The translations under genes and the position numbers were made by a program. Under the pieces are notes generated by a model. The model made no database searches and was not told the origin of the DNA. It was given only the letters and a program-made list of their open reading frames with translations. A DNA stretch of 64,000 nucleotides from Candidatus Paracaedibacter acanthamoebae. GTDB taxonomy: Bacteria > Pseudomonadota > Alphaproteobacteria > Paracaedibacterales > Paracaedibacteraceae. The DNA lies in assembly GCF_000742835.1 (NCBI RefSeq), contig NZ_CP008941.1, positions 1,135,001-1,199,000 of the forward strand, in the 5' to 3' direction. Below, one piece after another: positions 18,907 through 27,300 of the stretch (position 1 is the stretch's first letter; each line of letters begins with the position of its first letter).

Positions 18907-20009
18907 GCGTTGTTGCGTAAATATGGATAGAGGATAAATTTTCCCCCTTTCCCCCAAAACTGTTACATTTTAGCAGATTTGGGCATACCAAGGTTGGTAA
19001 AAGTATTCAGGATGAAGCATCCAAGATGCAATTCAGCATCTTGGTTATTCCATAATCTTGCATTAAGTTTACCGCCGATAATTTCTTTATAGCGATACAT
19101 CGTATTTTCTACTTTAGCTCTTCGTCCGTATTTGTTTTTAGATTGCCAGGCGTATTTTCCTTTTTTATCAATGTAGTTAACCGTTTCTTGCCGCGGTGAG
19201 ATTGCCTCATCAGCAGTTGATGGGGACCCACGAGCTGGAGGAATAATAGGCTTAATATTGGCTGATTCCAGCTGATCATAAGTCTCTTGACCATCATAAC
19301 CTGAGTCAGCAATTAATTCGGTTACTTTTGTCGGATCAGCTTGTCGCAAATGATCTTGTAAGCAAGATCTATCATCTGCTAGATGATCGGTCATCATTCG
19401 GGAAACAATCAACCCCTCTTCATTAATACCAATGTGAAGCTTGCGCCAGAGTTTACGTTTATAGTGTTTCCCATGCTTAGACTCTAGCCATTCACTCTCT
19501 CCATAAACTTTGATGCCCGTGCTATCAATAACAAGATGACCTGGCTCATTCATTTTGTCTAATTGGCAAGTAAGAAGAGCAACGGTTCCGCGGCGAGATA
19601 ACCTCGTATAATCAGGAACATCCAGATTAAGGCCCATCAATGCAAATAACGAGGTAACGAAGCCTTGAATTTGCCTTAGCTTTTGCTTAAGCATGGTTCT
19701 GAGAGCTAACATGATCGTAATAGCATAATCAGAATAATAATAGGGCCTGCCTTTTTGGGAAGAAGAGCTTTTACGAGCATACCATTTATCGCCAATATCT
19801 TGACAAATCCATAAAGTTAGAGACCCTCTGTTTTTTAAAGCTTGATTATAGTCTGGCCAATTTTTAACGCGATAGTCAGCTTTTCGTTGGCTGGGACAAC
19901 CATGTTTGCGAAGACGTTCTTTATAAGGCATAGGGCATCCTTTTTTATTTTAAAAAAGATACTTCCATTTACCTTTTATTGACAACCTTTTCTATTTACG
20001 CAACAACGC
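18907..20009 (-). mobile_element. Complete IS5 family (IS903-type) element, type B
   Basis: GCGTTGTTGCGTAAATA at 18907 and the inverted ATTTACGCAACAACGC ending at 20009 bound 1103 bp with one intact transposase. The right flank is the interior of an IS427-type transposase and the left flank is unrelated, so there is no target duplication and the junctions are probably recombinant. Confidence 0.85.
18963..19931 (-). CDS. IS5 family (IS903-type) transposase, type B
   Basis: A 322-residue intact DDE transposase with KNWPDYNQALKNRGSLTLWI at the N-terminus, HLVIDSTGIKVYGESEW (first Asp), ELIADSGYDGQETYDQL (second Asp) and GRRAKVENTMYRYKEIIG (Glu). It is the full-length partner of the truncated copy at 7224-7739; the two differ by only a few residues (for example GRKLN and GGKLN). 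This element may be active and could have seeded the other copy. Confidence 0.93.
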   Translation of the reverse strand: MPYKERLRKHGCPSQRKADYRVKNWPDYNQALKNRGSLTLWICQDIGDKWYARKSSSSQKGRPYYYSDYAITIMLALRTMLKQKLRQIQGFVTSLFALMGLNLDVPDYTRLSRRGTVALLTCQLDKMNEPGHLVIDSTGIKVYGESEWLESKHGKHYKRKLWRKLHIGINEEGLIVSRMMTDHLADDRSCLQDHLRQADPTKVTELIADSGYDGQETYDQLESANIKPIIPPARGSPSTADEAISPRQETVNYIDKKGKYAWQSKNKYGRRAKVENTMYRYKEIIGGKLNARLWNNQDAELHLGCFILNTFTNLGMPKSAKM

Positions 20010-20346
20010 CCTTCCTACCCTGTCTTGATCATATTTATGCCGACGGCGGCTATGAAGGAGAAGAATTTATTGGGAACATCAAGCAACAAACAGGCTGGAC
20101 TTTAAAAATTGTTAAACGTACCAACAAACACGGCTTTAAACCATTAGCAAAACGCTGGATTGTTGAGAGAACTTTTGCATGGATCAATAAATATAGAAGA
20201 CTAAGCAACGATTATGAGCTTCATGTTCAAACTTCCCAGGATCTTATTTATTTGGCTATGATTCGACTCATGCTTAGACGAATTTCCCTGATTTCATGAC
20301 TTTTCACACACTCTCTTAGATTAAGACTATTTAGATTGCAACAGGA
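20010..20346 (+). pseudogene. IS5 family (IS427-type) transposase, C-terminal remnant and right end
   Basis: From the IS5 junction at 20010 the frame codes for LDHIYADGGYEGEEFIGNIK (second Asp) and RWIVERTFAWINKYRRLSND (catalytic Glu), stopping at 20299. This is the C-terminal third of an IS427-type transposase. An IS end follows near 20330-20346 (TTAGATTGCAACAGGACC). The N-terminal part is missing; a different N-terminal remnant of this type is at 52683-53122. Confidence 0.8.
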
Positions 20347-20519
20347 CCGAAAATAATTGCTATATTTCTTCTTAATATCAATTCTAACTTATCAGATGAC
20401 TTCTAAAGGTGATAACACCGCCCTAGATATAAGTTTTTTTTACAAAAAATTAATTTATTTCAGGAATTATTAAGTCATGCATTTCTAGTACCCTTAAAAA
20501 TTACGAAGGATTAATATCA

Positions 20520-21878
20520 GTGACCTTACTATCAAAATTGTTATTAACTATTTTGGCATTCTTCTTATGCTTTATTTTTCCTTTAACATCTATGGAAGAA
20601 AGTAGCTCTTCTTCCTCTATAAATACTGAAAGCCAAAGAAGAATCGGAATAGAACTGGAAACATCAGCAATTAAGGGTGTCCCTCGAACAAATATGCCTA
20701 GTTTTACAATTAAAACATCAACTTCAATATGGAGTATAGAGCTAGATACGGGAGACTTTTCTAATGAAGAAATTGATCTCCATAATATGGAAATTAAAAC
20801 TATTGGGGGATATAGTGAAGAAGTATTTTTGAGAATGGTGACTGTAATGGTAGAAATTATAAAATATTTTTATAAAATAGTACAGGAAAAAAACAATTTC
20901 TATACTTTAAATAGGGGTAGAGTAGATAAAATGCTCAAAGAGATAGGTTTAGATAATTTTAATATAACTACTATAGGGAATAAGAAAAATCGCTTTAAAA
21001 TTTTAAGAAACATGGTTAGCAGCCATAAGATAGTAGAACCACAAATTAGCTACCAAGTATCGTTAAGTGAAGTTCCTCGCATTTTTAATAGGCTCGATAA
21101 ATTAGGAGAGAAAAACGCAACTTTTTTTTGTAAATCACTTAAAGATAATTTTAAACCATACTTTAAAATGACAAATGAACAAATAAATGCATATGAAGCT
21201 CAAGAACTAGAAAAAAACCGACACCAACAAAATGAAAGACTAAGAGAGGAGCTAAATCAACAAACTAAATTAATAAGCAATAGGTTTAAGGTTCTACAAA
21301 TTCATAATTTTTTTAATGATGTGATATATCTAAGAATAAAGGATGCCAGTCCTAACGTGAGGGGTTTTTCTTATTTATTTCTATATTATTGGGCTAGTAT
21401 ATTTAATAATAACAATGAATATGCTGCCTCTTTGGAGCCAGGACTTAAACCATATTTAACAGTATTATCCAGATTACCAATCTCTGATTTATATAAATAC
21501 GTGTTGAATGAAAGTGAAAAAGAGGAGTTTAAAAGAATATTTGATAAAATAATTTCTAAAGTGGGAAAAGATTACAAGATCAGAAAATATATTTATTATG
21601 ATGAGAGAGAAGGTCAGAACAAAATATCTACCTCTGAATACAATCTTGAGGAATGGTATCAATCTATCTTAAACGAATCCTCAGAACGCGATCTTTTGTC
21701 ACCCCCTCCTCATATGTCGGAAAGTTATTCAATGGGCCTATACCGTTGGGAAGAAACAAAAAGTCCTGTACTTGAAGTAAGGGGCTATAGTACAATGAAT
21801 ATTGACATTAATAACCTTGAAGAATTTTTAAAAAAAGAAGCAAACTGGTTCTTTAATGATGAGGAAAATCAATCATGA
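20520..21878 (+). CDS. Secreted protein, possibly amidoligase-like (452 aa)
   Basis: I chose the GTG at 20520 because AAGGA lies upstream and it opens a clear signal peptide (LLLTILAFFLCFIFPLTSME). The mature protein starts with Ser-rich SSSSSS and then RRIGIELETSAIKG. The order G-I-E-L-E, then WSIELDTGDFS and NMEIKTIGGYSEE, then a late PVLEVRGYSTMNIDINNLEEF resembles the ATP-grasp/glutamine-synthetase-like amidoligase family (GxExE ... WxxExD ... ExxTPP ... TxExR). The match is weak and the middle is highly helical and charged, so I give this as a hint only. It overlaps the next gene by 4 bases (ATGA), so the two form an operon. Confidence 0.65.
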   Translation: MTLLSKLLLTILAFFLCFIFPLTSMEESSSSSSINTESQRRIGIELETSAIKGVPRTNMPSFTIKTSTSIWSIELDTGDFSNEEIDLHNMEIKTIGGYSEEVFLRMVTVMVEIIKYFYKIVQEKNNFYTLNRGRVDKMLKEIGLDNFNITTIGNKKNRFKILRNMVSSHKIVEPQISYQVSLSEVPRIFNRLDKLGEKNATFFCKSLKDNFKPYFKMTNEQINAYEAQELEKNRHQQNERLREELNQQTKLISNRFKVLQIHNFFNDVIYLRIKDASPNVRGFSYLFLYYWASIFNNNNEYAASLEPGLKPYLTVLSRLPISDLYKYVLNESEKEEFKRIFDKIISKVGKDYKIRKYIYYDEREGQNKISTSEYNLEEWYQSILNESSERDLLSPPPHMSESYSMGLYRWEETKSPVLEVRGYSTMNIDINNLEEFLKKEANWFFNDEENQS

Positions 21879-22294
21879 AAAAATTTTTACCTATAACCCT
21901 ATTCCTTTTAAATATAAAAATAGCTCTTTCTGGGGATGTATCTTATTCTGTCGACTATTTTGAGATTAATTCTAAGAGAGATTCTATAATTGGCAACCTA
22001 TGGCATGGACATGAAATTCCGCAAGAGGACCTTAAGGATTTTTTTAAGTTAATTGAAAAAAATTTTAATCATAAAATTGAAAAAGACAACCATAAAAAAG
22101 ATGAAATATTTAATAATGCTGTGTTTATCGATAAATGGAAAAGATCGATGATAGAATTCTTAAATTTTACTTACGCTACTGATAAAGAAATTAGCGACAT
22201 TGAAAAATTTGCAGCTCAAGTTGATTTTCTAAAGAATAATTTTTCCGTTACCACAATAGGAAATGGTCTTAAAATTATCGCAGAAAAGTATTAG
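21875..22294 (+). CDS. Secreted hypothetical protein (139 aa), partner of the preceding gene
   Basis: It has a signal peptide (MKKFLPITLFLLNIKIALSG). The remainder is small, charged and mostly helical, with FKLIEKNFNHKIEKDNHKKD. It overlaps the upstream 452-residue gene by an ATGA junction, so the two are translationally coupled and probably function together. I recognise no family. A small immunity or cofactor role would fit the layout but nothing in the sequence shows it. Confidence 0.6.
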   Translation: MKKFLPITLFLLNIKIALSGDVSYSVDYFEINSKRDSIIGNLWHGHEIPQEDLKDFFKLIEKNFNHKIEKDNHKKDEIFNNAVFIDKWKRSMIEFLNFTYATDKEISDIEKFAAQVDFLKNNFSVTTIGNGLKIIAEKY

Positions 22295-22616
22295 GCCGTT
22301 AAAATTACATTTAATTTTAAAGCTTGAAACTAGTATTTAGTGATTTAAACAGAGGGCAAAAGTGCTGTCACATTTATTAAAGCATGATTGATCAGGACGT
22401 AACGCTTCATTATTGCTCTTTCAACTTAACTTAAAATAATTAGAGTGTAGGCAGAGCTCTAGGGGTCTGTTGCATCTAAAAATTTAAAAAAATTAACTTA
22501 CATATTCATCTGATTCTAGGTGCTATTTCTCCAATAAAAAGCTATTGAAAGCATTATTATTATAATATCTTCTTGAAATAAAATTACTTCTAGTTTCTAA
22601 ACGTAATAGACCCTCT
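22295..22616. other. Intergenic 322 bp, mostly a MITE
   Basis: The second half is the MITE-like element 22463-22613. Before it lies an AT-rich spacer after the 139-residue gene. I see no gene or clear terminator. Confidence 0.4.
22463..22613 (-). mobile_element. MITE-like element, copy 2 (151 bp)
   Basis: Read on the minus strand it aligns along its whole length with 4415-4563: it starts GGGTCTATTACGTTTAGAAA and closes ATGCAACAGACCC. No coding capacity. It abuts the stop codon of the downstream serine recombinase gene. Confidence 0.75.
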
Positions 22617-23180
22617 TTAAATAGCACTACGTCCTCCGGGCAAGTGCCGATAGAGGGTCGCTGGAGAAACAGAGAGCCTTTTAGCCACTTCTTCAACCGT
22701 AATATTGTTATCTTTCAGCAAAGCTTTAGCGATAATAAGATCTTCAGCTTTTAAGGAAGGTGGACGGCCCCCTACCCTCCCCAATCTTTTAGCAGCGGAT
22801 AACCCGGCTAAGGTTCTCTCTTTAATAATAGAGCGTTCAAACTCGGCCAGAGAAGCAAAAATATGAAAAATCAACCGCCCGCCTGACGTGGTGGTATTAA
22901 TTGCTTCAGTGAGCGATTGAAACCCTATGTCCTTGCTTTCGAGTTTTTCCACTGTTTCAATCAGCTGCTTAAGAGAACGGGCTAAGCGGTCAAGCTTCCA
23001 AACAACAAGAGTATCGCCTGAGCGCATATAATTAAGAGCAGCCGTTAATTCAGGCCTCTCTCGTTGAGCACCTGAAGCTTTCTCTGTAAAAATCTTATGA
23101 CACCCAACTTCCTTTAAAGCGTCAAGCTGTAAAGATAGATTTTGGTCTTGGGTCGAGACCCGCGCATAACCAACGAGCAT
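22617..23180 (-). CDS. Serine recombinase (resolvase/invertase)
   Basis: A 187-residue intact small serine recombinase. MLVGYARVSTQDQNLSLQL holds the catalytic Ser of YARVST, and LVVWKLDRLARSLKQL has the conserved Arg-rich motif. FASLAEFERSIIKERTLAGL leads to the E-helix, and the C-terminal helix-turn-helix is ITVEEVAKRLSVSPATLYRHL. The start has AGGAGGAAAAT. Such enzymes act on short paired sites next to their gene; a candidate is noted upstream. It borders the left side of the effector/vapBC island. Confidence 0.9.
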   Translation of the reverse strand: MLVGYARVSTQDQNLSLQLDALKEVGCHKIFTEKASGAQRERPELTAALNYMRSGDTLVVWKLDRLARSLKQLIETVEKLESKDIGFQSLTEAINTTTSGGRLIFHIFASLAEFERSIIKERTLAGLSAAKRLGRVGGRPPSLKAEDLIIAKALLKDNNITVEEVAKRLSVSPATLYRHLPGGRSAI

Positions 23181-23630
23181 ATTTTCCTCCTAAAACTCAT
23201 CTTTAGTATATCTTTTAAGAACTTTTCTTTCAAGAAAGAGTTTTGAGAGATGAAATGATAAAAAATGAGAACCTTTTCTGCTCTTCCCCCTTCCCTCTTA
23301 GAAACGAACGTTTTTAAGAGAGCTAGAAAAACAATCTTTCTTCCCTAATACCTTTTTATAAATTGAACTTCATAACTATCTGCAAAATAGGTTAAAAATA
23401 ATTTATTGTACTTATATGGATAATTATAACTTTATGTAATTTTATAACTTATCATATTTAGTCAGATCTATTTAAAATAGTACATAATTATATTTATTTA
23501 AATTAATAATTTTTCAGGATAAAAATCTATAGGCATAATTCATAATTAAATACATAACCTTGAATTAATCCTAAAACTCAATATAATAGGATTAATAAGG
23601 CTTATACATATTTATAAATTAGGATTAATT
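23181..23630. promoter_or_regulatory. Divergent promoter region, resolvase and vapBC
   Basis: This 450-base AT-rich gap separates two divergent genes, so it must hold both promoters. Near the resolvase are an inverted repeat (about 23220-23242, ACTTTTCTTTC and GAAAGAGTT) and the palindrome AAACGAACGTTTTT (23302-23315), possible recombinase binding sites. Near vapB are three copies of TAGGATTAAT, listed separately. No gene seen. Confidence 0.5.
23564..23629. promoter_or_regulatory. Likely vapB operator: three TAGGATTAAT repeats
   Basis: ATTAATCCTA at 23564-23573 (inverted) faces TAGGATTAAT at 23587-23596, and a third copy lies at 23620-23629 directly before the ATG at 23631, overlapping the ribosome site. 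Antitoxins with an AbrB fold repress their own promoter, so these repeats are a natural operator. Binding itself is inference. Confidence 0.55.
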
Positions 23631-23873
23631 ATGCCAACAAGAACTAAAGTAGCTACAGGAGGAAAAATATCTATTCCTTCTATTTACAGAAAACAATTAG
23701 GAATAAAAGATGGTGAAGAAGTCTTAATAGATATCCAAGAAGGACACATTATCATTTCCTCCTTAAAGACATCTTTATTGAAAGCCAGACAATTAGTTAG
23801 CAAATATCATTCTCCTCAAGAAAACTTAGACGATAAACTGGCCCTTAATCAGAAAGAAGAAAACAATGAGTAA
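23631..23873 (+). CDS. vapB: AbrB-family antitoxin of a VapBC module
   Basis: An 80-residue protein with an N-terminal SpoVT/AbrB DNA-binding fold: GGKISIPSIYRKQLGIKDGE then VLIDIQEGHIIISSL. The C-terminal part is short and charged and would wrap the toxin. It overlaps the toxin gene by 8 bases (ATGAGTAA), so the pair is translationally coupled. Upstream repeats suggest autoregulation. The ribosome site is the AGGA inside the third repeat, so antitoxin binding could also affect translation starts on this AT-rich leader. Confidence 0.85.
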   Translation: MPTRTKVATGGKISIPSIYRKQLGIKDGEEVLIDIQEGHIIISSLKTSLLKARQLVSKYHSPQENLDDKLALNQKEENNE

Positions 23874-24264
23874 AGTTATTTTAGATGCCTCAGCCCTTCT
23901 CGCCCTTATCAAGAATGAGCACGGTGCTTCTACCTTAGAAGGCCTGCTCGGTCAAATTGTTATGTCAAGCATCAGTCTATCGGAAGCAGCCACCACCCTA
24001 TTCCAGTCTGAAATGGCCTTACAAGAGTGTGAAGAATACCTACTTCCCTTAATTTCTCAGCTCATTCCTTTTGATATATCTCACGCTTTACTGACAGCGA
24101 ATCTGATAAAACAGCTTAAAGGTAAAGATTTACCCTTAGAAGCTCGAGCGTGTATTGCTTTAGGAATAAAGATGAGGCTTCCTGTTTATACAACTGACCA
24201 CCACTTGGATGATTTAGAATTATTAGAGAGCAATATCAAGCTTGTTCGAGCGAGATTTGCCTAA
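23866..24264 (+). CDS. vapC: PIN-domain ribonuclease toxin (VapC family)
   Basis: A 132-residue PIN domain. MSKVILDASALLALIKNEHG gives the first catalytic Asp, SLSEAATTLFQ the Glu, LEARACIALGIKMRLPVYTT the later acidic residue region, and TTDHHLD the last Asp. All four PIN positions look occupied, so the toxin could be active as an Mg-dependent endoribonuclease. The gene lies tail to tail with the giant multidomain gene downstream, with 58 bases between them and no clear terminator. Confidence 0.88.
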   Translation: MSKVILDASALLALIKNEHGASTLEGLLGQIVMSSISLSEAATTLFQSEMALQECEEYLLPLISQLIPFDISHALLTANLIKQLKGKDLPLEARACIALGIKMRLPVYTTDHHLDDLELLESNIKLVRARFA

Positions 24265-24322
24265 AAAATTTATTTCTTCTCCTTAATTCTTGAGCAAGAT
24301 AATATTCTCCTCAACTATATTT

Positions 24323-27300
24323 TTATTCTGGAATCAGTACTTGGAAATGAACTCCTTCATGATAAAGATAAACTACTTCAGTTGCATTATGAGGGATAAA
24401 TTGATGGGTAAGCCGTAAGCCCTTTTCCCCATCAGGTTCATAAATTTTTAAGCCAAAATTGTTAATATAAGCCACTGCATCAATTGAAGTATAATTGGCA
24501 TTCATGTTCCCCCCTTCATTACCATGCACATCATGAAGAGCAACCATCATCTGCTCGCCTCCTATATGATAATTAAGGAATGCATCAAAGGCCTCAGGAG
24601 AAAGACACCTTTGCCTTAATTCTTCTAGTATGGCTTCTTCTCTTTCTCCCACTGCACGAAGTACTTCTGGCAACTGTTGAGGATCCTGTTGGTTACTATC
24701 AGAATTTTGAGCAACCAGCTTATCAGAGCGAGTTTCTTGCATCCAATTGAGTTGATCGCGTTGTGCTTCATAAAGTGTATACCTGATTGCTTCTTTCACT
24801 TGTCTTGGAAGTTGCTCTGGGTTTGCTGCAGCTGACACAATTTCATTGGCAATCATAGAGCGAACAATTGGATTATCACGCTTGCTTTCTAATTTCTTGA
24901 TTTCTTTATCCGCCTCCAATCCTACTGCATTAAAAAAGCATCTCATGGAAACCCCCGAAACATTTTGCTGCCTAAACCTTCTACCGTCAATCGTATAGAG
25001 TTTTTGAGGTTGTTCCTCAATAATATTGAGAGGAATACTGCGAAGATGAAGCCCGCTTATATCTTTATATCTTCTTCCAGAATCAGAAAGTTGCAAAGTA
25101 TCTTTTTCTCCTGAATTCTCTATTACATTCTGAGTATGAGTTGTATTAACAAATTTTTCTTCCTTTTTCTTTTCCTTACCCTGCTCAATCTGCTTTGGAT
25201 TGCTACCTACTATAGGAAAACTCAAGCTATTATCCTTATCATTTTGTCGCTGAGGAAATAATTCTAACCGACTAACTGAAGTGTTCCTACTAACAGCTGG
25301 GACGAGCTCTGGTTCCAAAGGTAAAAGACCATCTATGATCTTTTCAAGAATGTTAATAATGCCCATATAACCTTTCTTTTTATTTATTTCCTTTATGATT
25401 TCCTTAAGCCACCTATCTTGGTTCTGGAAAGCTTCTTCTCTTTGGAAAAAATTAAAAAAGAACATAAAGTTTTGGCAAACCTCAGGTCTCCTTCTAGCCT
25501 GAATGGAGGAAGCCAGATACACAATAATATCATTTCGTAGATTTTTTTCTGGAATATGATCCAACAAAGGATGAAGAATATTTACAAACTCACGCCGTTG
25601 CTCCGGAACTACTTGCCGAATAGCTTTTATTACTCTGTCCACATCATACTCTTCAGTCATATCGGAAGTTAGTAAGGGTTTAACAATATTTATAAATTCC
25701 CATCGTTGAGAGGGCTGCATTTCCCGAAGGAAGTTTATAGCATGAACCCACGCATATCTATACGCAGTAGAGAGCAGCAAAGCTTGGACGGTTTCTACAA
25801 ATTCGCAACGTTGCTCAGGTTCTATTTTAAGAAAAGCTTCGATAAAAGCCGCCCGTTCAGGTACTCCCATTTGTGGAGTTAGTAGAGGTTTAATGATATC
25901 TACAAATCGACAAAGCTCCGAGAGTTCCATTTTACACAAAGCCATTATAACGATAAGCCATTCGAATTGCTCCTCCTCACGCTTCTCACGCTCCCTCTCT
26001 TCCATTTCACGCTCAAACCTATCAAATACCCTATCATTGAATTCACCCCTATTGTAATTATATATAGAGGGCATAAGGGGAGGAAGCAGGGATTGTATCT
26101 TTTCTACAAATTCACGGCGCTGTACAGGTTTTTTATCCACCAAGGCTCGCATAAATTCAGTTCTTTCAATTTCTGTCATATCGTAATCTAGCAAAAATTG
26201 GATATCCTTCACAAACTGACGAAGTTGCGAACAATTCATATGACGAAAGATCATTATAATATCAGCCCACAAATTTCCATCCATTTTGAAAGTAAGCAAA
26301 GGTTGGATGATGTCTACAAACTCACGGCGCTTGGAGGAGTGTACTTTACGAAAGGCCCCTATAACTCTCGCCCGCCCATGGTCATCCATCTTAGTAGTTA
26401 GCAGGGGTGGGATGACCTCTAGAAATTCATGAAACTCTGAAGGACCCACTTCATAAAGGGTGGTTGCTAATGCAGCCAGCTCCTCTCCCTTCATTTGGGG
26501 AGTAAGCAAAGATCGCAGAATATCTACAAAGTCACAGAGTTGCAAGAAATCAACCTTACTAAAATCATTAATAATATCAGCCTGGTACCATCCACTTATT
26601 TGAGGTAATAGCAAAGGCCTGACAATATTTACAAACTCATAAAGTTGCGAAATTTCTACCTTAAGAAAGGCTTCTATAATTCTACTACTTTTATCACCAT
26701 ACTCGGGGTGAAAAATTAAGGGTTGGATGACGTCTACAAACGTCTTAAGCCATGCAGGTTCTATCTTGCTCAGAGCACTTACCATATTAGATCGTTCATG
26801 TGCATCTAGAGGCAGTAAAGGTTGGATGATATTTATAAATTCCCGACATCGACAGGGGGCTACATTATTACGAAGGATTTTTATAAGGTCAACCGGCAGT
26901 TTATGGGGGTATTTTTTGTAACTCAATAAATCTTGAATAGAATTTATAAAGAAGGAACGCTCTTCCCGATCTATTTTAGCAGTACTTTCAGCTATATAAA
27001 TAGTATTGTCGCTATTTAATTCCAGAGAAAGAATATTATGCAAAACCTCTTCTATTTCTTTGCTAATCTCTGGGCTTAAAACAATTTGTTTTTCCTTTAT
27101 TTCATCTTTTGTAATGTTCTCTAACGTCTTTTGGCTCTGCTCAGTTTTAACTTCTTTCAATTTCTTATAAATTTCTTTTCGCAATAAACCGAGAGTGCCG
27201 TTCAAAAGATCTTGAAGTCCCTGCGTTCCAAACTTTAATTTAAGATATTCTACTTTATCCAAGGTTGTATGCTCAGAAAGATTTTGGATATAAGTATAGA

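Noticed and set aside
25967-26401. Open + strand frames opposite the helical repeats of the giant gene
   Set aside because: They mirror the repetitive coding sequence and lack ribosome sites.
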